From CAZJGG01 sp964545475 (GTDB taxonomy: Bacteria > Bacillota > Clostridia > Lachnospirales > JAISER01): a DNA stretch of 64,000 nucleotides. Made by a program: the position numbers and the translations under genes. Of the stretch, positions 34,272 to 43,681 are shown piece after piece (within the stretch, counting starts at the first letter, position 1; every line of letters begins with the position of its first letter). The notes under the pieces were generated by a model. That model did no database searches. It was not told the DNA's origin and saw only the letters and a list, made by a program, of their open reading frames with translations. Where the stretch lies: the NCBI GenBank assembly GCA_964545475.1, contig CAZJGG010000005.1, forward strand, positions 7,384-71,383, in the 5' to 3' direction.

Positions 34272-35690
34272 ATGGGAAAAGAAAAAACACTTGTAAAAAA
34301 TATAGGTATTTTTGCAATGGGGACGTTTACCTCAAAGCTTTTAAGTGTCATATTAATAAGGCTTTATACAAGCTACATACCGCCGGAGGATTTCGGCTAC
34401 TACAATTTGCTTATTAACGCTACGCTTGTTATAATTCCGATTTCTATTTTGCAAATTACTGATGCACTGTACAGATTTTTGCTTGAATCTAATGATGAGG
34501 AAACAAGACAAAACGCTATTTCTAATGCTTTTGCGGTTTTATTAAGCGGATACGGTTTAATGGGGATTGGAATTTTAATAGCCAACAGCATTTTTAATAT
34601 TAAGTATGGAAACATTTTGTTTCAATATATAATATGTAACGTTTTGTTTACGTTTTGCCAGTTTAGCGCAAGAGGGCTTAAACATAACAAAGTTTTTGCC
34701 GCCGCCGGAATATTGCATACGGCTGTAATGGGTATTTCAAATGTTGTAATGTTCGTGGGCTTTCATATGGATGTTTCTGCTCTTTTTTACTCCGAAATGC
34801 TAGCGGCACTTGCAGGGGTTGTATATGTTGAAAAAAATGTTGGTGTTTTAAGAAGCATTCGTATTAAAAAGATAAAAAATAAGTTTATTCAAACAATGTG
34901 TAAATATAGCGTTCCGCTTTTGCCAAATGCCATTATGTGGTGGTTTTTAGTAATGGGAAGCCGCTATGTTATAAAATATTATCTGGGCAATTATTATTGC
35001 GGAATTTATGATGTATCCGCCAAATTTCCGGCTTTATTAATGACGGTTAACAGCGTTTTTAATTACTCATGGCAGGAAAGCGCAATTTCCGAGTATTCCT
35101 CAAAAGATAGAAACGAATATTACACAAAAACGTTTAAAGTTTATATGCGGCTTTTAATGTCTGCGTTTTTAATACTAATACCGCTAACAAAATATTTAAT
35201 GCTTTTACTTGTAGATGCCCAATATGCTACGGCATGGAAATACGTACCGTTTTTATATATGGGAAGCATGTTTTCGGCATTTGCCCTTTTTTATAACGCA
35301 GGTTATTTAAGCACGAAAAAAACTTTCGGAGCATTTGCAACGTCTATAGGCGGAACTTTTGTAAGCGTGCTTATATGTATTTTCTTAATTCCAACAATGG
35401 GTATTCAGGCGGCAGCTCTTGCTAATATGCTTGCATTTTTGGTTGTATGGATAACAAGAGTAATACACACAAGAGGCTTTTTTGACATTAGAATTGATTT
35501 TAAAACGCTAATGCCGTTATTATTGCTTTCAGCAATTTATATTTATTTATATTTTGCTCAAAACATTGTTTTAGATGTTATTATGATAGGCTTTGCAGTG
35601 ATATTATTCTTTTTTTATAATAAAGAGCTTATTTTAAAAAGCTTTAATGCGTTGTGTAAGGTAAAACTATCAACAAGAGGTGGAGCATGA
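34272..35690 (+). CDS. Polysaccharide flippase (Wzx/RfbX-like)
   Basis: Oligosaccharide-lipid flippase of the MATE/MOP superfamily, 472 aa with 12-14 predicted membrane segments. It begins KNIGIFAMGTFTSKLLSVIL, the usual entry helix of the polysaccharide biosynthesis family, and includes KYSVPLLPNAIMWWFLVMGS and YIPPEDFGYYNLLIN. It would export lipid-linked units of a surface polysaccharide. ATGA overlap with the pyruvyl transferase gene. Confidence 0.88.
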   Translation: MGKEKTLVKNIGIFAMGTFTSKLLSVILIRLYTSYIPPEDFGYYNLLINATLVIIPISILQITDALYRFLLESNDEETRQNAISNAFAVLLSGYGLMGIGILIANSIFNIKYGNILFQYIICNVLFTFCQFSARGLKHNKVFAAAGILHTAVMGISNVVMFVGFHMDVSALFYSEMLAALAGVVYVEKNVGVLRSIRIKKIKNKFIQTMCKYSVPLLPNAIMWWFLVMGSRYVIKYYLGNYYCGIYDVSAKFPALLMTVNSVFNYSWQESAISEYSSKDRNEYYTKTFKVYMRLLMSAFLILIPLTKYLMLLLVDAQYATAWKYVPFLYMGSMFSAFALFYNAGYLSTKKTFGAFATSIGGTFVSVLICIFLIPTMGIQAAALANMLAFLVVWITRVIHTRGFFDIRIDFKTLMPLLLLSAIYIYLYFAQNIVLDVIMIGFAVILFFFYNKELILKSFNALCKVKLSTRGGA

Positions 35691-36799
35691 AAACAGGGTT
35701 AATTACATTTCATTTTGCCCATCATTACGGGGCACAGCTTCAAGCATATGCCCTTATGACAGCGGCTGAAAAGGCAGAAAACGGAAATAAATGCGAAATA
35801 ATAGATTACAGGCTTCCTCATACAACAATGACAAATAAGCTTTTTGAAAAAAATAACTCACTGCGCTCTGTTTTAAGAAACAGTCATACCGCTTTAAATT
35901 ATTCTGCTTTATCAAGACGGTACAATAGGTTTAATAACTTTGTTGATGATAAAATGAATTTGAGCAAACAGTCTTTTACAAAATTTGAAGAACTTTCGTC
36001 TTATAAATTTGACTATAACGCTTTTATTTGCGGTAGCGACCAAATATGGAACCCGTTTATTTTTGAAAAAAAAAGGTTTGACCCATCGTTCTTTATTGCA
36101 TTTGCAAAAGAGAAAAAGTTATGCGCTTATGCTCCAAGCTTTGGAACGCCGGAAATACCTGCTGAAATGCATAATGAGCTTATAGGTTATTTACAAAGCT
36201 TTTCTCACATTTCTGTAAGGGAAAAGCAGGGGCAAAAAATTATAAAGGAAGTAGCAGGACTGGACGTTCCTGTTGTTCTTGACCCAACGCTTTTGTTAAC
36301 AGGTGAGGAATGGGGGAAAATTGCATCTCCTTCGCAACAGGGCGAAAATTATATTTTATGTTATTTTGTTTCAGAGCCTAAACACTTAGCGCCTCAAGTT
36401 GAAGCGGCAAAAAAGCATTTTAATATGGAATGTATACAGCTTGCAGGGGCAAGGCGCAAACTTGATGGGGTTAAAAAAGTAATTTTAGATGCAGGACCTT
36501 GCGAATTTTTGTCGTTGTTTAAAAATGCTTCTTTTGTAATAACAAATTCATTTCATGGGGCGGTATTTTCTCTTTTATTTAAAAAGCCGTTTATTTCAGG
36601 AGTAAGCACTGCTGAAATTGAAAACCCGGAAAAATCAAGGGTCGGAAGCTTGCTTTCTTCATTGGGGCAAACAGAAAGGCTTTCTGCAAGTTCCAGCCAA
36701 AAAATTAGTTTTGAGATTGACTATACGGAAACAGACAAACTTTTGGCAAAGGAACGGGAATTTTCTTTTAAATATTTGTGTAATGCTTTAAGGGGATAG
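35687..36799 (+). CDS. Polysaccharide pyruvyl transferase family protein
   Basis: Transfers pyruvate ketal groups to surface glycans, 370 aa. The family N-terminus is GLITFHFAHHYGAQLQAYAL, followed by FICGSDQIWNPFIF, PVVLDPTLLLTGEEW and FVITNSFHGAVFSLLF, whose SFHG motif is the family hallmark. It pairs with a FrhB-like iron-sulfur protein in the next gene, a combination frequent in polysaccharide clusters. Confidence 0.88.
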   Translation: MKTGLITFHFAHHYGAQLQAYALMTAAEKAENGNKCEIIDYRLPHTTMTNKLFEKNNSLRSVLRNSHTALNYSALSRRYNRFNNFVDDKMNLSKQSFTKFEELSSYKFDYNAFICGSDQIWNPFIFEKKRFDPSFFIAFAKEKKLCAYAPSFGTPEIPAEMHNELIGYLQSFSHISVREKQGQKIIKEVAGLDVPVVLDPTLLLTGEEWGKIASPSQQGENYILCYFVSEPKHLAPQVEAAKKHFNMECIQLAGARRKLDGVKKVILDAGPCEFLSLFKNASFVITNSFHGAVFSLLFKKPFISGVSTAEIENPEKSRVGSLLSSLGQTERLSASSSQKISFEIDYTETDKLLAKEREFSFKYLCNALRG

Positions 36800-36803
36800 A
36801 GAA

Positions 36804-37970
36804 ATGCTTGCAAAAAAAGAAAATTGTACAGGCTGTGGGGCATGTTTTAATATTTGTCCTAAAAAAGTAATTGAAATGAAAGCAGATTCCGAGGGATTTT
36901 TGTACCCAGAAGTAGGTGAGGGGTGTAATAACTGCGGAGTTTGCGAAAAAATATGCCCGGGCTTAAATGTTGTTGTATTTAATGAAAAGCCGAGGGAAGC
37001 TAACGCTGTTTGGACAAACAGCCAAGAGGACAGAGCGAGAAGCTCATCCGGCGGATTTTTTAATATATTAGTAGAATATACTCTTTCAAAAAACGGCATT
37101 ATCTTCGGTGCGGCTTTTGACGGGGGCTTTAACCTTTATCACACATTTGGGGAAAGTAAAGAAGACTGTTTAAAATTTGCTGGCTCTAAATATTTGCAAA
37201 GCGACATTAAAGGCACATACGCAAAAGTGTTAAAGGAGCTAAAAGGCGAAAGAACCGTTTTATATTCTGGAACACCATGCCAAATTGCTGGGCTTTACGC
37301 CTTTTTGGGTAAAGATTACGACGAGCTTATTACTTGTGACGTAGTTTGCAACGGAGTTCCATCGCCTCTTGTTTTTGATAAGTATTTAAAACACCTTGAA
37401 AACTCTCAAAGCTCTAAAGCAGTAGAAGTCCGCTTTAAAGACAAGAGAATGGGATGGCATAAGCCCCATTTTACAGTTAAATTCCAAAATGGAACGGAAT
37501 TTTCTAAAAATATTAACGAAACGGAGTTTGGCAGAGGTTTTGGGCAGGCGCTATTTCTGCGCCCAGTGTGCGGAAGCTGTCAGTTTGCAAAAGAATCAAG
37601 AGTTGCTGATTTTACTTTAGCTGATTTTTGGGGATTAGGCGCAAAAACACCTTTTGGACATAAAACTGAAAGCGGCGTATCTCTCGTTCTTATAAACAGC
37701 GAAAAGGCTAAAGAAATATACAAAGATTTACCACAAAATTTTACAAGTGTAATAAGAGAGTTTTCGGAAGCTACCGACGGAAATTCAAGGCTTAAATATC
37801 CTCTTAAACACAGCCCAAACAGGGAAGAGTTTTTTAAAGCTTTTACATCAAAGCCTTTTGATGAGGTAATGAAAACGAAGCTAGCAATGCCGGGGCTTTT
37901 GTATAAGGTTATGGCGAAAGTTTTAAATGATGATATGAAAAAAGCAATAAGAAGTTTTGTAAAGAAATAA
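36804..37970 (+). CDS. FrhB-type 4Fe-4S protein (coenzyme F420 hydrogenase beta-like)
   Basis: A 388-aa protein with two 4Fe-4S motifs, C8-C11-C14-C18 (NCTGCGACFNICP) and C41-C44-C47-C51 (CNNCGVCEKICP), then FrhB N- and C-terminal domains (SGGFFNILVEY, LYSGTPCQIAGLYAFLG, FTLADFWGLG). Homologues in surface-polysaccharide loci lie next to pyruvyl transferases. A redox role on a glycan or lipid is inferred. Actual F420 use is unlikely in this organism. Confidence 0.85.
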   Translation: MLAKKENCTGCGACFNICPKKVIEMKADSEGFLYPEVGEGCNNCGVCEKICPGLNVVVFNEKPREANAVWTNSQEDRARSSSGGFFNILVEYTLSKNGIIFGAAFDGGFNLYHTFGESKEDCLKFAGSKYLQSDIKGTYAKVLKELKGERTVLYSGTPCQIAGLYAFLGKDYDELITCDVVCNGVPSPLVFDKYLKHLENSQSSKAVEVRFKDKRMGWHKPHFTVKFQNGTEFSKNINETEFGRGFGQALFLRPVCGSCQFAKESRVADFTLADFWGLGAKTPFGHKTESGVSLVLINSEKAKEIYKDLPQNFTSVIREFSEATDGNSRLKYPLKHSPNREEFFKAFTSKPFDEVMKTKLAMPGLLYKVMAKVLNDDMKKAIRSFVKK

Positions 37971-37998
37971 AAATGAGCGACCGATGGTCGTCCATTTT
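37971..37998. terminator. Palindrome after the FrhB-like gene
   Basis: AAATGAGCGACC and GGTCGTCCATTTT form an imperfect stem around GAT. It is a diverged copy of the perfect palindrome at 38937-38965, so the two bracket the tandem array. Confidence 0.6.
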
Positions 37999-38936
37999 AG
38001 GCTGTCGACAATTTTTGTCGGCAGCCAATTTTTTGTAATAATATCCTCATTTCTTTTGCACAATGCTATTTGGAACTCGGAACGCATACAATGCGTTCCC
38101 TACGAAATATCATGGCAAAATAGAAAATAAGAATGTCATATTGTAGGGAACTCATTGTATGCGTTCCGTAGGCTGTCGGAGACCATTGCCGGCAGCCAAT
38201 TTTTTGTAATAATATCCTCATTTCTTTTGCACAATGCCATTTGGAACTCGGAACGCATACAATGCGTTCCCTACGAAATATCATGGCAAAATAGAAAATA
38301 AGAATGTCATATTGTAGGGAACTCATTGTATGCGTTCCGTAGGCTGTCGGAGGCCATTGTCGTCAGCCAATTTTTTTGTAACAATATCCTCATTTCTTTT
38401 GCACAATGCCATTTGGAATGAGGAACGCATACAATGCGTTCCCTACGAATCATCATGGCAAAATAGGACGTTAGAATGGCATATTGTAGGGAACGCATTG
38501 TATGCGTTCCGTAGGCTGTCGGAGACCATTGCCGGCAGCCAATTTTTTGTAATAATATCCTCATTTCTTTTGCACAATGCCATTTGGAACTCGGAACGCA
38601 TACAATGCGTTCCCTACGAAATATCATGGCAAAATAGAAAATAAGAATGTCATATTGTAGGGAACGCATTGTATGCGTTCCGTAGGCTGTCGGAGACCAT
38701 TGCCGTCAGCCAATTTTTTGTAACAATATCCTCATTTCTTTTGCACAATGCCATTTGGAATGCGGAACGCATACAATGCGTTCCCTACGAATCATCATGG
38801 CAAAATAGAAATTAAGAATGTCATATTGTACGGAACGCATTGTATGCGTTCCGTAGGCTGTCGTCAGCCATTACCGACAGCCAATTTTGTAATAATACAT
38901 TCACTTCTTCTCTACAATGCTATTCGCCTATAATCT
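37999..38936. repeat. Five 171-bp tandem repeats of an inverted-repeat element
   Basis: GGAACGCATACAATGCG occurs at 38079, 38250, 38422, 38593 and 38764, and GTAGGGAAC-type blocks at 38143, 38314, 38486, 38657 and 38828, giving periods of 171-172 bp. Each unit contains two hairpins with GGAACGCAT/ATGCGTTCC stems in opposite orientation, and a third with GGCTGTCGG/CCGGCAGCC. A partial sixth unit follows. Frames open through the array only because 171 is divisible by three, and they encode nothing recognisable. No gene is called between 37971 and 38976. Confidence 0.93.
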
Positions 38937-38965
38937 AAAATGAGCGACCGCTGGTCGCTCATTTT
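38937..38965. terminator. Perfect 13-bp palindromic terminator
   Basis: AAAATGAGCGACC pairs with GGTCGCTCATTTT around GCT. It lies 11 bp after the stop of the minus-strand O-antigen ligase gene and can work in both directions. Confidence 0.8.
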
Positions 38966-38976
38966 AATCACAAATT

Positions 38977-40527
38977 TCAAATAACAGTAGGTTTTTTACC
39001 AATTTTAACAGCTGTAAGTGTGATACCCATTATAAGGAAAAACATAACCATATTTCTGGGATAAAACCATACATATTCCACAAACCCTATTGCTAAAGTA
39101 CCAATTATTGCGCCAAAACCTGCCGCAACAAAAGGTTTTAAATCGTTTTCAAACAGGTTTGAAGTAATTGCTTTTAAGCTTCGTTTTAAAAATGAAGCTA
39201 TAAACGCCAGAAATGAAAAAAGCCCCAGTATACCCATTTCCGCCCAAATCTGCATAAATATATTATGGCAGTGTATTGGAACGCTTTTTGTAAGCATTGC
39301 GCTTGTTGTATGGATAACTTTAAAATAAATGTTGGCGTAATCGTATAAAACGTCGTTGCCAAGACCGTAGCCGGAAAACCACCGCTCCGATACAATTGGC
39401 CACATTGTTCCGATAATTGCAAAGCGGTACTGGCTTGAAGTATCGTTGGAAATAAAAATAGTAAGGATTCGTCTGTAAACCCATGTGGGTAAAAACGGAA
39501 TAATTACAAGCCCTAATACCAATAAAAACGGTAATAATCTAGGTGCAATAAACAGCATAAACAGAAACAGGCAAAGAGCAAGCCCAATCCAGCCGGAACG
39601 GGACATTGTAAACACCATTGAAACCGCAAGGGTTGCAGCACAGCCAAGAGATAAAAGCTTTACATAAATGTTTTTTGTATACATAAAAACTGCAATGAAA
39701 AACGGAAATATTAATACAATAAGCTCCGCAAAGTTGTTAGGGTTTTCATAAAGGGAGTAAATTCTGCCTGGAATACCCTCGTTTTGCACTAAGTCAACCT
39801 GCCATGATTTTAGAGGCACGCCTACTATTGATTGATAAACCCCGTAAAGACCGCCTACAGTCATTCCTACAAGAACAGGGGCTAAAAAGCCTAAAAACTC
39901 GCCTTTGGTTTTAATTATTGAAACAGGCAGAGCCATTGCCAAAAACGCAGTTATATAAAAAAGCAAAAATCTTACGCTTCTTGAAATGTCTTTGGAAAAA
40001 ATAAAGCTAAACCCTACGAAAAGTAGAAATAAAAATGTATAAAAGCCTAGCTCTTTAAGTTTAAAACCGTCAAAACGCCCTGTTACGGCGCAGACAAAAA
40101 ATAAAAACAGAAGAGCAATAAAAATTAATAAGCTGTATAAATTGTTCCAGTAATCATGGGGTACAATAAAAATAAAACCAACGAGAAGCCCGGAATATAG
40201 AAACAATCTTTCAGAAAATAATTGTATAATTTTATAAAATATGCTTGTTTCAAGTATATTTTTAAGCTTTTTATTAATAACGCCGAAAATTTTTGGTATT
40301 AGGTTTAAAGTGTTATCTATTAAAAAATAAAAGGCAGATTTGTCCCAACTTTTTTCTGCAAAGCCGTCTTTAAAAAGAAACTGAAAAATTGAACTGTTTT
40401 TAAAGGCTGATACAATTGCATTTTTTATTCTTATAAAGCAGGATATAATAAGGCTTTGGGAAAAATACCTGCTTAGAACTGCATAAAGCCTAAATATCCA
40501 GCCGAAAAAGAAGCTTTCCTTAAACAT
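38977..40527 (-). CDS. O-antigen ligase family membrane protein
   Basis: A 516-aa polytopic protein of the Wzy/WaaL superfamily. About 11-12 hydrophobic helices follow a 120-residue N-terminal cytoplasmic part. A periplasmic loop near residues 240-260 carries RIYSLYENPNNFAELIVLIF, and MSRSGWIGLALCLFLF with a conserved SRSG follows, as does a large loop with the HCHNIFMQIWAEMG motif (PIHCHNIFMQIWAEMGILGL) containing the catalytic-type His. The role is polymerisation or ligation of surface polysaccharide. ATG 40527 has the SD AGGTGGGG. It lies 12 nt after the DUF4330 gene. Confidence 0.87.
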   Translation of the reverse strand: MFKESFFFGWIFRLYAVLSRYFSQSLIISCFIRIKNAIVSAFKNSSIFQFLFKDGFAEKSWDKSAFYFLIDNTLNLIPKIFGVINKKLKNILETSIFYKIIQLFSERLFLYSGLLVGFIFIVPHDYWNNLYSLLIFIALLFLFFVCAVTGRFDGFKLKELGFYTFLFLLFVGFSFIFSKDISRSVRFLLFYITAFLAMALPVSIIKTKGEFLGFLAPVLVGMTVGGLYGVYQSIVGVPLKSWQVDLVQNEGIPGRIYSLYENPNNFAELIVLIFPFFIAVFMYTKNIYVKLLSLGCAATLAVSMVFTMSRSGWIGLALCLFLFMLFIAPRLLPFLLVLGLVIIPFLPTWVYRRILTIFISNDTSSQYRFAIIGTMWPIVSERWFSGYGLGNDVLYDYANIYFKVIHTTSAMLTKSVPIHCHNIFMQIWAEMGILGLFSFLAFIASFLKRSLKAITSNLFENDLKPFVAAGFGAIIGTLAIGFVEYVWFYPRNMVMFFLIMGITLTAVKIGKKPTVI

Positions 40528-40539
40528 TTAAGCCCCACC

Positions 40540-41046
40540 TTATTCAGTTATTTTTTTAAAATTAGAAAGCCTTATAGGAAGAACAGCGTTACCTATTTTA
40601 ACGTCTAAGTTACGGTTAAAGTAATAGTCGGTGTTATCGAAGGTTATGCCGCCTTTTTCCAAGAAAATGCCTGTTCCCTCTGCTGTAACTTTAACGCTGC
40701 AATATTCCGGTCTTGGGCCCATAACGTATTCGCCGTCGGAATTGTATGCGTAAGAGTGGCTTGGCTCTATTTCAATTTTTGTGATTTTGCCTAAAACAGC
40801 ATTTGTGTTTCTGTCGCTGATAATGTCACCTTCAGAAAATTTGCCTTCAACGTAGTCAGCAATTATTTCTGTGTTAACAAAGTATAGCTCAACTTTTTCC
40901 TTGCTAACAGGCGTAATAATACCACCTTTACTTGCACCTAAAAATTTGTTTGCCCCGAAAACTCCAACAATAATTATAAGTACGACAACAAAAATATCAA
41001 TAATATTAATTTTGCCGAAAAGTTTCCCGTTTTTGTCGATAATCAT
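40540..41046 (-). CDS. DUF4330 domain membrane protein
   Basis: A 168-aa protein with one N-terminal membrane helix (IDIFVVVLIIIVGVFGANKF, about residues 15-34) and an extracytoplasmic beta-rich part. MIIDKNGKLFGKINIIDIF matches the DUF4330 family N-terminus. Function unknown. I start at ATG 41046 behind AAAGGAG. The frame runs up to 41115, but those residues have no SD and are not family-like. Transcribed with the O-antigen ligase gene. Confidence 0.82.
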   Translation of the reverse strand: MIIDKNGKLFGKINIIDIFVVVLIIIVGVFGANKFLGASKGGIITPVSKEKVELYFVNTEIIADYVEGKFSEGDIISDRNTNAVLGKITKIEIEPSHSYAYNSDGEYVMGPRPEYCSVKVTAEGTGIFLEKGGITFDNTDYYFNRNLDVKIGNAVLPIRLSNFKKITE

Positions 41047-41180
41047 TAAATCCAAACTCCTTTGTATAATATAGTGAGTATGTACAGCCATAACAAATGT
41101 TCTGTAAAACAACACGTCATACTCATAATATTACACTGCTTGTCAATGATTGTCAATATTGTGTTGTTTTTAAAAAAATA

Positions 41181-41216
41181 ATACGCCTTGACAGTGGGGC
41201 GTATCAAATATATAAT
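41181..41216 (+). promoter_or_regulatory. Consensus promoter with inverted repeat over the -35
   Basis: TTGACA (41188-41193), a 17-nt spacer and TATAAT (41211-41216) make a textbook sigma-A promoter for the SCIFF-containing operon. ATACGCC (41181-41187) and GGCGTAT (41198-41204) flank and enclose the -35, so a dimeric repressor could block it. Confidence 0.8.
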
Positions 41217-41249
41217 AATTTTATTATATAAATATGAAGGAGCTTTAAA

Positions 41250-42980
41250 ATGGAGCACTTAGATGATGAAAAGTCGGTTGATATAATTACGGCTGATGAA
41301 GAAAATGATGTACATAACAATGAAAAAGCTGAAACCGACGAGCCAACCGTAGAATTAGACGCTTCCGTAATAGAAGAGCCTGAGGATATTTTTACTCCAG
41401 ATATAACATTAACAGAAGAAAACAATGACATTAAAACTGATGTAACGACAGATAAAAAAACAAAGAGTTTAACAAAAATTATAACAGCTGTTGCAATTGT
41501 TGCTGCTTTGGGGCTTATTGCTTTATTTGCCTTAAATAAAGGCGTATCTGCTAAAAAAGCGCCGAAATTATTTTTTGGGGCAGCTATTGCAAACACACAA
41601 AAGGAATTTAGTTTATTTACAGATAACGCTTTTTTAAATACAGTAACACTAATAACAAGCGGCTCTAACATGCAAGATATGGACATTTCTTTTAAAAGAC
41701 TAAACATTCCGGATGCAGAAATCCCACCATTTTTTGACGATTTTGGAATTAATGTTAACTCCATGGTAAACAGAGATGAAGAAAGGGCATTAATTAATGT
41801 AAAGGCAAAAAAAGCAGATGCTTCGTTTTTGTCAGCAAATATGTTTGTTTCAAACGACCAAATTGGTTTTCAAGTTCCAGAGTTATATTCAAAGTATTTA
41901 ACTATGCCTACCGTACAGTTTGCGGAGGGGTGGAACAATTCATTTTTCGGGAAGGAATCACCAATAAGTTATGATTTTCAAATAGACAACTTGTTTAACA
42001 AATTGTTTAAAACGGAAGATGGAGAGCAATTTAATTATAACGACAAAGTTGCTTCGCTTATTCAAAATTATCATGCCGAGGTGGAGTTCACTTATTTAGG
42101 CAAAGTTTCAAAAGAATACAAAGGTGCAGAGGGTCAATATGAGGCTATAGCTGTATCAATACCTCAAGATAAATTTAAAGACTTAGTTTTAGGCTTATGG
42201 GATATTTATTACGAAAGCTTGTCAAATTATGCAGATGTCTTTAGCCAGTATGCATACGCTGAAATTGATAACGCTAGAGCTGAAATGGAAAATCAGCTTT
42301 TAAACACTGAATTTAACGACCCTATTACAATTAACTTTATGTTTAATAAAAAGAATCAAATTATAGGAATGTGGGGGGATATTAACGCAGTATCAGATGA
42401 CGGAGGGTTAAACTGCATATACAATATGTATTTTACAGGAGAAGCTAAAATCGGAGATGTTAAAAACATTAACGCCGTTGTTACGGATAAATATGACAAT
42501 GTTATGGAAATTAACTTAATAGCTGATACCTCAGGAACAACAAATACAAAATATTTATACAACACTCAATTTACTATAAATTCTTCAGATTCCGAAGAGG
42601 ACATAACCGGAAATGTAAGCGTGCTTTACGATACAGCAGCTGAAAGCGATAACTTTGAAAGCAAAGTTCAATTTAAGTTTTCGGAGGGAGTTAATGAGAT
42701 TGAGCTGGATTTAAATGGTACTGTTAAAGCAGACCAGAAAGGCTTAACTGCCAGCGCAGATTTTAGCAAAGCCGACCTTATGATTATGTCCGACGGCGAA
42801 ATTGTTAATTTTGGAGCTAATATAAAATATAATGCAAGTGCCCAAACGCCTGTTATAGACGTTCCGGGGGATACTGTGGCTGTGTTTGATTTAAACCAAA
42901 TGGAGGCTTTATCAATACTGTTTGAAGTTTATGGAAAGCTTGGCAGCATCCCGGGGATGTCTGAATTATTAGGAATGTAA
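41250..42980 (+). CDS. Unknown membrane-anchored protein, first gene of SCIFF operon
   Basis: A 576-aa protein I do not recognise. Residues 1-70 are strongly acidic and cytoplasmic (many Asp/Glu). One membrane helix lies at about 75-96 (IITAVAIVAALGLIALFAL), and the remaining 480 residues would be outside the cell with a beta-rich pattern and few cysteines. Start ATG 41250 with the SD GAAGGAG. The ATPase gene follows after 11 nt, so it is cotranscribed with the ABC ATPase, SCIFF and the maturase. It resembles large clostridial extracellular proteins of unknown function. Confidence 0.8.
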   Translation: MEHLDDEKSVDIITADEENDVHNNEKAETDEPTVELDASVIEEPEDIFTPDITLTEENNDIKTDVTTDKKTKSLTKIITAVAIVAALGLIALFALNKGVSAKKAPKLFFGAAIANTQKEFSLFTDNAFLNTVTLITSGSNMQDMDISFKRLNIPDAEIPPFFDDFGINVNSMVNRDEERALINVKAKKADASFLSANMFVSNDQIGFQVPELYSKYLTMPTVQFAEGWNNSFFGKESPISYDFQIDNLFNKLFKTEDGEQFNYNDKVASLIQNYHAEVEFTYLGKVSKEYKGAEGQYEAIAVSIPQDKFKDLVLGLWDIYYESLSNYADVFSQYAYAEIDNARAEMENQLLNTEFNDPITINFMFNKKNQIIGMWGDINAVSDDGGLNCIYNMYFTGEAKIGDVKNINAVVTDKYDNVMEINLIADTSGTTNTKYLYNTQFTINSSDSEEDITGNVSVLYDTAAESDNFESKVQFKFSEGVNEIELDLNGTVKADQKGLTASADFSKADLMIMSDGEIVNFGANIKYNASAQTPVIDVPGDTVAVFDLNQMEALSILFEVYGKLGSIPGMSELLGM

Positions 42981-42991
42981 GGTGGTTTATA

Positions 42992-43681
42992 ATTTTAAAG
43001 GTTAATGGTTTATCCAAAAAATATGGTGACAAACAGGTTCTTGATAACGTTTCGTTTACCGTAGATAAAGGGCAGATTGTTGGAATTATTGGAAGAAACG
43101 GCTCAGGAAAATCAACTCTTTTATCAATTGTCAGCGCATCTCAGACAAATTTTGACGGAGAAGTTTTATACGATGATGTTAGCATAACCAATAAAGCCTT
43201 TAACAGAGAGAAGACTATAGGTTATGTCCCTCAGGAAGATTTTTTGTTCAGCGATTTATCGGTGAACGACAATATCGACTTTTGGGCTTCGGCTTATAGG
43301 GTGAAAAATAAAGACAGTAATTTGTTAGATGATTTAGGGCTTTTGGAAATAAGCCATAAAAAGGTTAAAAAGCTTTCAGGCGGAATGAAGCGGCGTTTAA
43401 TGATTGCCGTGTCAATTTTGCACAGCCCAGAATACATATTACTAGACGAACCAAACACCGGGCTTGATTTTTATTATAAAGAAGCGTTATATGCCCACTT
43501 GAAAAAACTTAAAGCCCAAAATAAAGCAGTTTTATACGCAGGGCACGACATTGATCAAATGGCTGGCTTGTGCGATAATATATTAATATTAAATAAAGGA
43601 AAACTCGAGGAGGATATTGCTGATGAAGCATATAAAAACATTAAGGACAGAATTAAAAATGCATACGGGGGGCTGCGGTGA
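42992..43681 (+). CDS. ABC transporter ATPase, AUU start, overlaps SCIFF gene
   Basis: A complete ABC ATPase of 229 aa if started at ATT 42992. The frame has no ATG, GTG or TTG until 43244, which is beyond Walker A. The N-terminus LKVNGLSKKYGDKQVLDNVS is exactly where this family begins, and AAGGTGG (42979-42985) lies 6 nt before the ATT. Walker A is GRNGSGKST (34-42), the Q-loop YVPQED, the signature LSGGMKRRL, Walker B YILLDEPNTGLD, and the switch His in YAGHDIDQ. No permease is adjacent. The last 59 nt overlap the SCIFF gene in another frame. It may power export of the modified peptide or partner a permease elsewhere. Confidence 0.88.
   Translation: MLKVNGLSKKYGDKQVLDNVSFTVDKGQIVGIIGRNGSGKSTLLSIVSASQTNFDGEVLYDDVSITNKAFNREKTIGYVPQEDFLFSDLSVNDNIDFWASAYRVKNKDSNLLDDLGLLEISHKKVKKLSGGMKRRLMIAVSILHSPEYILLDEPNTGLDFYYKEALYAHLKKLKAQNKAVLYAGHDIDQMAGLCDNILILNKGKLEEDIADEAYKNIKDRIKNAYGGLR

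Noticed and set aside
38066..38933. Several open frames on both strands with repeated peptide sequence
   Set aside because: They are translations of the 171-bp DNA repeat (171 is a multiple of three), lack SD sites and run through hairpins. No coding signal.
37999..38936. Possible CRISPR array
   Set aside because: The repeats are 171 bp with near-identical interiors, there are no unique spacers, and no cas genes are present.
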